DNA from: Streptomyces sp. NRRL WC-3605
Lineage (GTDB): Bacteria; Actinomycetota; Actinomycetes; Streptomycetales; Streptomycetaceae
Assembly: GCF_001509795.1 (NCBI RefSeq)
Contig: NZ_LLZN01000091.1
Coordinates: 310,001-374,000, forward strand
Direction of reading: 5' to 3'
Length of the DNA stretch: 64,000 bases
The notes beneath the pieces were generated by a model. It had not been told where the DNA came from and ran no database searches. It saw only the letters and a program-made list of their open reading frames with translations. A program made the translations under genes and the position numbers. This document shows positions 55,843 to 62,286 of the stretch, in pieces (within the stretch, counting starts at the first letter, position 1; each line of letters begins with the position of its first letter).

Positions 55843-56181
55843 ATGACGCACTACCTGATCTCCTTCGACGACGGCACCATGGTCATCCCCGAGGGCGACC
55901 TGCCGAAGGTGGCCGAGGCCTCGCTGGAGGTGGTGCGCCAGGCACGCGAGGCCGGCGTCTGGGTCTACGGCGGCGGACTGGAACGGCAACGGGCGAGCAT
56001 CGTGACTCCGGACGGCATCGTGACCGACGGCCCCGCCCCGGAGGCGAAGGCGGTGATCGGCGGCTTCTCGGTCGTCGACGTCCCCTCCCGCGAGGCCGCG
56101 CTGGAGTGGGCGGCGAAGATCGCCGAGGCGTGCCGGTGCCCCCAGGAGGTCCGCGAGATCATGCCGGACCCGACGGCCTGA
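55843..56181 (+). CDS. YciI-like (YCII) protein
   Basis: A 112-aa protein with the YciI fold: an N-terminal HYLISFDDGTMVIPEGDL, a middle VWVYGGGLERQ, VTDGPAPEAKAVIGGFSVVDV, and C-terminal ALEWAAKIAEACRCP. Known YciI-type enzymes are small dehalogenase-like or PHB-related; in Streptomyces YCII proteins also occur with ECF sigma factors. Starts 10 bp after the ATPase stop with GGAGAG upstream, so likely co-transcribed. Confidence 0.88.
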   Translation: MTHYLISFDDGTMVIPEGDLPKVAEASLEVVRQAREAGVWVYGGGLERQRASIVTPDGIVTDGPAPEAKAVIGGFSVVDVPSREAALEWAAKIAEACRCPQEVREIMPDPTA

Positions 56182-56278
56182 CAGCCTGCCCCGACGTTCG
56201 TACAACCTTCACCTACTTGGGTGTGTCCAGTTGTAGGCGGCACGTATCACGCCGTTCCGAACGTCAGGAGCACCTTCC

Positions 56279-56797
56279 ATGTCCAGCACCGCGCTGATGA
56301 CCTTCAAGAGCCACATCGAGGGCAAGAACGCCGACGTGGCGATCTACCAGGACCGGATCGAGTGGTCCCGCCCCCGTGGCATGAGCGCCAAGAAGCTCAC
56401 GGCCGGCCTCCTGACCGGCGGCGCCTCGCTCCTGGCCACCGGCGTGCGCAGCTCCGACGCCGGCACCGAGATGAACCCGGTCCGCAACATCGCCAGCGTG
56501 GTGACCAAGCGGGACGGCCTGATGTTCACCAAGGTCGTGGTCGTGGCATCCGGCAACAACATCGACTTCCGAGTACCGCACGACGCGGCTCCCCGCATCA
56601 AGACCCTGCTCACCGACCTGATCCTCGGCAGGATCCCCGCCCCCGAGCAGGCCCCCGCCCCGGCCCCGGCTCCCGTGCCGCAGGCGGCACCCACCCCGGT
56701 CGAACAGCTCCGCCAGCTGGCCGAGCTGAGGGACGCGGGCATCCTCTCGGACGAGGAGTTCACGACGAAGAAGGCGGAGATCCTGGCGCGCATGTGA
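56279..56797 (+). CDS. SHOCT domain protein
   Basis: A 172-aa protein. The first 125 residues form a PH-like/DUF4429-type beta domain (ADVAIYQDRIEWSRP, GLMFTKVVVVASGNNIDF). A Pro/Ala linker (about 120-140) leads to the C-terminal SHOCT helix pair, LRQLAELRDAGILSDEEFTT (about 145-165). SHOCT is a short oligomerisation domain found on bacterial surface or membrane proteins. No membrane segment is visible. ATG at 56279 follows CAGGAGCACC. Confidence 0.87.
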   Translation: MSSTALMTFKSHIEGKNADVAIYQDRIEWSRPRGMSAKKLTAGLLTGGASLLATGVRSSDAGTEMNPVRNIASVVTKRDGLMFTKVVVVASGNNIDFRVPHDAAPRIKTLLTDLILGRIPAPEQAPAPAPAPVPQAAPTPVEQLRQLAELRDAGILSDEEFTTKKAEILARM

Positions 56798-56837
56798 CCG
56801 ACGAGCCCGGGCCGGCACCTATGACGGTGCCGGCCAG

Positions 56838-57091
56838 CGTCGGCCGAACCGCCGCTCCTCCAGGAACTGCTGCACTACCTGCAGCACGACAACTCCGGGT
56901 GCCACGGCTTCCAGAACATGGGCCGGGCCTGGGTCCCCGTACGCAACGGCATCGACGACGAGACCCTGCGCCAGGGCGACGCCCGCGCACTGGAGGTCGT
57001 CGAGAGCTGGGAGCGCCTCATCCGTCAGGTGTGCCTCGGACTGGGAGGCGAGCTGGGGCAGAAGGTCCTCCCGGTGCAGCGCGCCAAGTGA
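56838..57091 (+). pseudogene. ORF remnant (unclear coding fragment)
   Basis: Frame-consistent high-GC codons from about 56858 to a TGA at 57089-57091 read LLHYLQHDNSGCHGFQNMGR and VVESWERLIRQVCLGLGGEL. No good start codon or ribosome site is present and the product has no family I recognise. It sits between the SHOCT gene and a broken gene, so it is probably a decayed fragment. Confidence 0.4.
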
Positions 57092-57127
57092 GGCACGGAC
57101 CCGGGAGCACGCCGAAGCCTCCTCGCG

Positions 57128-57594
57128 GATCAACTCTGCACCGACGGAAGCCTCCAGGCGGAACTCCGCATGGAGGGCACACCCGGCGTCCTCGGCATCG
57201 TGTCGGACCTCCGCTCGGGCAAAACTGCGCACCTCGATGGAGGTGCCGGCCCCGGAGCAGGGCTACCCCCTGTCCTGGGCGAAGCGGCTCATCCGCACCC
57301 TTGCGAACGCACCGGCGACACTCCACATCGAAACGCTCGTCGACGGAGCGAACGGCGGCCCGCGGGGGCACCCTGGAACGCCTCCGCCCCGAACCGGCGG
57401 ACCTGCTCCCGAAGGACACCGGTACCCGCATCACGGGCTTTCGCCTGTCCCTGGTCAAGAGCATGGGAAGCGGCCGCGGCAACGCCGAGACGGGCTTCAT
57501 CCGCAGCGTCGACGAAGCGGTACACCGCTTCTACACCACGGTGGTAGCCCACCTGGACTCCCCGAGGCCCCGCAAGACAACAACGAAGGCCTGA
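57128..57594 (+). pseudogene. Frameshifted conserved gene remnant
   Basis: Coding-like sequence jumps between frames: DQLCTDGSLQAELRMEGTPG ends near 57210. It continues in another frame as MEVPAPEQGYPLSWAKRLIR with PATLHIETLVDGA to about 57350. It then continues in a third as GGTLERLRPEPADLLPKDTG to TTVVAHLDSPRPRKTT and a stop at 57592-57594. The three pieces read as one protein with at least two shifts. Similar Streptomyces proteins with 'SMEVPAPxxGxPxxxxxWLLRxLxxAP' exist, of unknown role. It is broken here unless sequencing errors are the cause. A hairpin terminator follows. Confidence 0.6.
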
Positions 57595-57611
57595 CCCCGC
57601 ACGCACTGAAC

Positions 57612-57641
57612 AGCCCCCGTCGCCCCACGGTGACGGGGGCT
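57612..57641 (+). terminator. Terminator after the broken gene
   Basis: A perfect 10-bp stem AGCCCCCGTC (57612-57621) with GACGGGGGCT (57632-57641), 10-nt loop. Confidence 0.75.
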
Positions 57642-57687
57642 CCGGTCCCCGCCCCCCCCGCGTCGCGGAACCCTTCATACTGCGAAC

Positions 57688-58032
57688 GTGGACCTGTCAG
57701 ACGAAGGCGAAGCACTCGACCGGGCATGGGTGGAGTTGGCCAACAACGTGGTCGGCATCCTGCACGGCTGCCGCGACGCCTCCCCCATAGCAGAACGCTT
57801 CGTCCGAGCTGGCTGGAGATCCAGTTCCTCCTCCTGGTACGGCTACGAGGTGGGAACGTCGTGGTGCGAGGTGGAACTGGACCCCGTGGACGGCCCAGAC
57901 GTCCTACTGAACGGGGTGGTAGCCCCACACCGTTTCGACGACCTCGTCGCCCTCCTCAACCGCTTCGGACTGACGTACACCCTGGAACTGCACGACGGGA
58001 ACGGCACCCTGATCCGCGAGATTCGACCCTGA
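57688..58032 (+). CDS. Hypothetical acidic protein
   Basis: A 114-aa protein beginning at GTG 57688. It is strongly acidic (DLSDEGEALDR, DPVDGPDVLLNG) and ends LELHDGNGTLIREIRP. There is no recognised domain and no membrane segment. Small acidic orphans of this shape are sometimes immunity or antitoxin proteins, but nothing adjacent proves that. It lies just beyond a terminator at the edge of the accessory region. Confidence 0.55.
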   Translation: MDLSDEGEALDRAWVELANNVVGILHGCRDASPIAERFVRAGWRSSSSSWYGYEVGTSWCEVELDPVDGPDVLLNGVVAPHRFDDLVALLNRFGLTYTLELHDGNGTLIREIRP

Positions 58033-58516
58033 CCCGCCGCAGTGTGCGCCAGACACCCGGCTGCACGGTGACCGCAATCTCAAATCACGTCTCAGACCCC
58101 GACCCACGACTGCCGCAGAAGCCACAGACCCGGCCACCCGAGCACCACGCGCCCGCACCTAGCAGGCCCCTTCAACGCTTCGGCTCGTGCCGACACTTTC
58201 GTGCTTGCGTGGTGCCTCTCGCGAGTCCGACTGCGCACACGGCTCCGGAGGCCGTCGGCATCTCGGGTGTTCCGGCAGGTCAGAGACCTTACGACAGTGT
58301 TGGGTGACTTGCTCGTCCACGGATGGTCCACGACGCCATGCAATGAGCTGATGTGGGCCACCGGCATGGACGACGCGTTGATGTACCCACCGGCAGGTAG
58401 GACGATGCGGGGCCGTCGGCAGAACTAGTAGGCGGCATTGTCGGCGGCCTGCAATACCATTATGCCCAGGTTGAGGGGCGACGCCGCGTGCGCGGCGTCT
58501 GGGCGGGAGGAGGGGC
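58033..58516. other. Gene-free segment before the defence operon
   Basis: 484 bp with no supported gene, lower GC and irregular codon use. Short ORFs on both strands (e.g. 58092-58367 and 58201-58428) have no family. No tRNA was recognised. A perfect hairpin lies at 58480-58499. The stretch contains the operon promoter and probably the left boundary of the inserted island. Confidence 0.45.
58480..58499. repeat. Perfect inverted repeat before the defence operon
   Basis: GACGCCGCG (58480-58488) and CGCGGCGTC (58491-58499) form a perfect 9-bp stem with a 2-nt TG centre (functionally a 4-nt loop). It ends 6 nt before the GGAGG ribosome site of the DUF499 gene. It can be a protein operator or a 5'UTR hairpin. 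Confidence 0.7.
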
Positions 58517-61500
58517 ATGGCAGCGTCGAGCCTGGTGGCTCTGCGGAAGGCGTGTGTTCCGCGGGAGGACGTTCTCGAAGGCGGATTGGCGGAGAACCAC
58601 TTCGCAGCACAACTGGACAAGGTGGTCCGCGACGCGGAGCACTATCCGGTGTATGGCGACGCGGAGGCATTCTTCGCGCAGACCTACCCCACGAGTGGTT
58701 TGAAGACGCTGCTTACCAAAACCTTCGGTCGCCTGACCGGAGCGAAGGGTGTCGCGGGGGAGAACGGCGTGCTTCGCCCGACGACTTCATTCGGTGGCGG
58801 TAAGACCCACGGCCTGACCGCGGTCTACCACCTCGCCAAGGGTGCCCGTCCGTCCAACATTGCCGAGTTCCTCGACCCGAGCCTGCTTCCCGACGGCCCG
58901 GTCCAGGTCGCGGCCCTGGTCGGCGACGCCCTCGACCCCACTGCGGGCCTCGAGACCAGCGGCCATCGCACCTACACGATGTGGGGCGAAATGGCCGCCC
59001 AGATTGGCGATGACGCGTTCGCGGCGATGGAGGCCAACGACACCCAACGCACGGCCCCGGGCACCGCCACGATCAAGGCCGCCTTCGGCGGCAAGCCGAC
59101 AGTGGTGATCGTCGACGAGATCTCCAAGCACCTGCGTATTTTGACCTCCTCCGGCAGCGAGGACGTACGCCGCATGGCCGGCGCGATCCCCGCCTTCCTC
59201 GGCAACCTCTTCGAGGTCGCCTCCGACCCGACCAACAAGGTCTCGGTCATCATCACCTTGGCTGCGACCACCAACGCGTTCGGTGCGGAGACCACCGAGA
59301 TCAGCGAGCTGACTGGTGAGGAAAGGGAGAAGACCGACGCCGCCAACGCCGCCTCGGTCAAGGCCGCCCAGGAGACCGGGGACGTGCTGACCCGCGCGGT
59401 GCGGCCGAGCGCGGTGATCACGCCGGCCGATGACAACGAGATCGGAGAGATCCTCAAGAAACGCCTCTTCACCTCCGTCGACGAGGGCGCCGCCAGGGCA
59501 GCCGGGGAGGCCTACCGGGACTTCTACCAGCAGCTCGCCAAGACCGAGCAGCTCGCCGGCGGCGCTGAGCACCCGGCTTCCTATGGCGACCTGGTTACTA
59601 AGACCTACCCGTTCCACCCCGAGCTGGTCCGCGTCCTCGATAAACGCCTGGGCAACATCACCGACTTCCAGCGCGCCCGCGGCGCCCTGAAACTTCTGGC
59701 CGAGGTCGTGGCCAACATCTACGCCACCGACGACGACACAGCTATCGTCAACGTCGGCGACATCGACTACTCCAACGAGCCGGTCCTCAACCACCTCACC
59801 GACGGCCTCGGTCGCGCCGAGTACGCGAGCGTGGCCAAGGGCGACTTCGCCTCAAAGGCCTCCCACGCGGCTGTCGTCGACGCCGATGTCTTCCCCGGCA
59901 AGCCTGCCTACGCCACCCGCGTGGCCCGCACCGTGTTCACCCACTCCCTGGAAATGGCCTCCACCGCAGGCGCAGGCCGCAACGACTGGCTGGTCGGCAC
60001 GCTGCGCCCCGGCGAGGACGCCACCATCTACGAGAAGGCGCTCACCGAGTCGGAGAAGGTCTTCTGGCACCTGTCGTACGACGGTGCCCGATGGCGCTTC
60101 AACATCGAGCCCAACGTCAACGCCATCATCGAAACCGAGAAGCGCAACGTCGCCAACACCGTGGTCGCCGCGGAAGTCGACAGCCTGATACAGAAGGCGT
60201 TCGCCAACGACGGCGGCGTCACCGCGATCCATTTCCCGTCAGGCCCTGCCGAAATCCCAGACAAGAACGCGCTGCGCGTGGTCGTGCTCGACCACGATGT
60301 CGTCACCGTCGACTTGCGCCACGCCGACCAGCCGCCGGCACAGATTGTGGAGATGCTCGACAAGGTCGGCTCGGTCGGCGCGCTGCGCAAGTACCGCAAC
60401 TCCCTGGTTTTCGCCCTGGCCGACGCCGAGCAGGTCCACGCGCTCAAGGACCGCGCACGTGCCCTGATCGCCTCCAACAACCTCGCCGCCGATTCCCACC
60501 GGCTGGGTCAGTTCAGCGAGGAGGTTCGCAAGAAGGTCGAGGCCTACGACAAGGAGGCCCGCCTCCAGGCACGCATCGCGGTCACCCGGTGCTTCAAACA
60601 CATCTACTACCCGGCCGACGAGAAGACCACTGGCTACCTGCGCCATCGCGAGCTCCCCGCCCAGGCCCAGGGCGACCCGAAGAATGCCACCTCCGCAGTC
60701 ATCACCCTGCTGACCGACGAGGACAAGATCCGCACCAGCCCGTTCACGGCCTCCTTCCTGCGCGCCCGTACCTGGGCCAACAAGGAAGCCACGAGCACGG
60801 CTGCGATCTTTGACTACTTCTGGGCCGACCACAAGGTCGCCATCGTCCGCAACCCCTCCCTGCTGCGGGACGCGATCGTCAACGGCGTCAACCACGACAA
60901 CTGGGTCTACTACGACTCCGCCAGTGGCAAGGCTTACACGGCCAACAACCAGGCTGGTATGTCGATCACCTTCAGCGCCGACACCGAGGTCATGACCATG
61001 ACCGAGGCGCAGAAGCGCGGCCTGTTGGTCCGCAAACCCACCCAGACCGACCTCCGCTCGGTGCTCACCAAGGACCAGCTCACCGGCGCCGACCTCCGCG
61101 CCCGGCTCGAAGCCGCCTGCGGCGGCGAGCCCTCCAAGACCGAGGTCCTCGACTTGCTGGCCACTGCCGTCCAGTCCAGCGAGTACGGCTGGTTCGTCGT
61201 CACCGACACCGAGCCTGCCGCTGGCGTCCGGGCGCTCTCGCCCTCGGCGATCAAGGACAAGGGCCTCGACACCCTCCGCATCCTGCCGCGCGAGACCGCT
61301 GACCAAATCGGTGTCGAGGTCCCCACCCGCACCGTCCCCTCCAAGACCTTCACCGCGAACGGCCCCGGCGGAGCGGCCATGCAGACCCTGCTCGACGCCG
61401 TCTCCGACTACACGATCCGCACCATCTCAACTCTCACTTTGAAGACGAGCGCGGATGCCGCCTCTGGCACGAGCGACATCGACCTCGCCGTCGCCTCGCT

Positions 61501-61798
61501 CGGCATGCTGCAGAAGCAGACCATCACGGTTCGCTCCACCATCCGCGCCGAGTACAAGGGGCTCACTGGAGGCGGCATCCAGTTCCAGGGCACCGCCGAG
61601 CGCGCCGACTTCCAGATGGCCTATGGCCACGCCAAGAGGGCGCTCACCGCCGCCACGAAGGTGGTCGGCGACGTCACCCTCACCTTCCGGTTCAACCCGG
61701 GACTCGACGTCGGCGACCCGCAGTTCGCGCAGATCCACGACGTGATCAAAAAGCTCGGCATCAAGAGCACAACAATGACGGCGGAGGTGACCAAGTGA
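58517..61798 (+). CDS. DUF499-type AAA+ ATPase (defence-island protein)
   Basis: A 1093-aa protein. Walker A is SFGGGKTHG (residues 91-99); Walker B is TVVIVDEIS (195-203). The N-terminal half is the DUF499 AAA+ module with PVYGDAEAFFAQTYPTSGLK and VFWHLSYDGARWRFNIEPN. The rest is a long uncharacterised region ending in a small domain. DUF499 proteins sit with DUF1156 DNA methylases in anti-phage islands of the BREX/DISARM kind, and are predicted ATP-driven regulators or motors. ATG at 58517 has GGAGG 6 nt upstream. GTGA overlap with the next gene. Confidence 0.85.
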   Translation: MAASSLVALRKACVPREDVLEGGLAENHFAAQLDKVVRDAEHYPVYGDAEAFFAQTYPTSGLKTLLTKTFGRLTGAKGVAGENGVLRPTTSFGGGKTHGLTAVYHLAKGARPSNIAEFLDPSLLPDGPVQVAALVGDALDPTAGLETSGHRTYTMWGEMAAQIGDDAFAAMEANDTQRTAPGTATIKAAFGGKPTVVIVDEISKHLRILTSSGSEDVRRMAGAIPAFLGNLFEVASDPTNKVSVIITLAATTNAFGAETTEISELTGEEREKTDAANAASVKAAQETGDVLTRAVRPSAVITPADDNEIGEILKKRLFTSVDEGAARAAGEAYRDFYQQLAKTEQLAGGAEHPASYGDLVTKTYPFHPELVRVLDKRLGNITDFQRARGALKLLAEVVANIYATDDDTAIVNVGDIDYSNEPVLNHLTDGLGRAEYASVAKGDFASKASHAAVVDADVFPGKPAYATRVARTVFTHSLEMASTAGAGRNDWLVGTLRPGEDATIYEKALTESEKVFWHLSYDGARWRFNIEPNVNAIIETEKRNVANTVVAAEVDSLIQKAFANDGGVTAIHFPSGPAEIPDKNALRVVVLDHDVVTVDLRHADQPPAQIVEMLDKVGSVGALRKYRNSLVFALADAEQVHALKDRARALIASNNLAADSHRLGQFSEEVRKKVEAYDKEARLQARIAVTRCFKHIYYPADEKTTGYLRHRELPAQAQGDPKNATSAVITLLTDEDKIRTSPFTASFLRARTWANKEATSTAAIFDYFWADHKVAIVRNPSLLRDAIVNGVNHDNWVYYDSASGKAYTANNQAGMSITFSADTEVMTMTEAQKRGLLVRKPTQTDLRSVLTKDQLTGADLRARLEAACGGEPSKTEVLDLLATAVQSSEYGWFVVTDTEPAAGVRALSPSAIKDKGLDTLRILPRETADQIGVEVPTRTVPSKTFTANGPGGAAMQTLLDAVSDYTIRTISTLTLKTSADAASGTSDIDLAVASLGMLQKQTITVRSTIRAEYKGLTGGGIQFQGTAERADFQMAYGHAKRALTAATKVVGDVTLTFRFNPGLDVGDPQFAQIHDVIKKLGIKSTTMTAEVTK

Positions 61799-62274
61799 CC
61801 CTGCCTCAGCGCGCGACGACCGCCCCGAGCCGACGGCTCGCTGCTGTCGCCGGCGCCCGCGGTTTCCGTCTCATCGTGAAGCCCGGCCGCGGCGAGACCT
61901 ACGGCCTCACCATCGAGGAGACTTTTGGCGAGTTCGCCTCCGTCCTCGCCACGGCCGTCGTCACCCTCACCCCGCAGCAGACGGGCCGCGTCGTCGACGC
62001 ACTCTTCGCTGCCGTGAAGCGGTCGGGCCATCAGCCCAGCGTGCTGGCCTTCACCCGCAAGGCACCCATCCGGCTCACCGAACCCGACGGCGTACGCCTG
62101 GCCCTGATCCTGCTGGCCACCCAGCCCATCGCCAAGCATGAGCGCGTCCGCGCACTCGTCGCCGGCATCAACGCCATGAGCACCGAGGAGACCTACTACT
62201 GGTACTCCAAGTGCATCGGCGTCGACGCCAGCCGCGCCCGCAAGGCGCTCCGGACTCTCCTCTCTGACAACTGA
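61795..62274 (+). CDS. Uncharacterised small protein of the defence operon
   Basis: A 159-aa protein with no family name I can assign. The N-terminal half contains RGFRLIVKPGRGETYGLTIE; the middle is VVTLTPQQTGRVVDALFAAV; the C-terminus is TYYWYSKCIGVDASRARKAL. Basic and soluble. GTG at 61795 overlaps the ATPase stop by 4 bp (GTGA), so it is made with it. Always placed between the ATPase and methylase here, it may be an adaptor between them. A dedicated effector or regulator are alternatives. Confidence 0.65.
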   Translation: MTLPQRATTAPSRRLAAVAGARGFRLIVKPGRGETYGLTIEETFGEFASVLATAVVTLTPQQTGRVVDALFAAVKRSGHQPSVLAFTRKAPIRLTEPDGVRLALILLATQPIAKHERVRALVAGINAMSTEETYYWYSKCIGVDASRARKALRTLLSDN

Positions 62275-62286
62275 AAGAGCCACCCC

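Noticed and set aside
58201..58428. 75-aa ORF as transposase remnant
   Set aside because: No recognisable transposase motif or inverted repeats.
58033..58516. tRNA or integrase attachment site
   Set aside because: No cloverleaf, CCA-adjacent arm or T-loop sequence was found, and no integrase gene is in the window.
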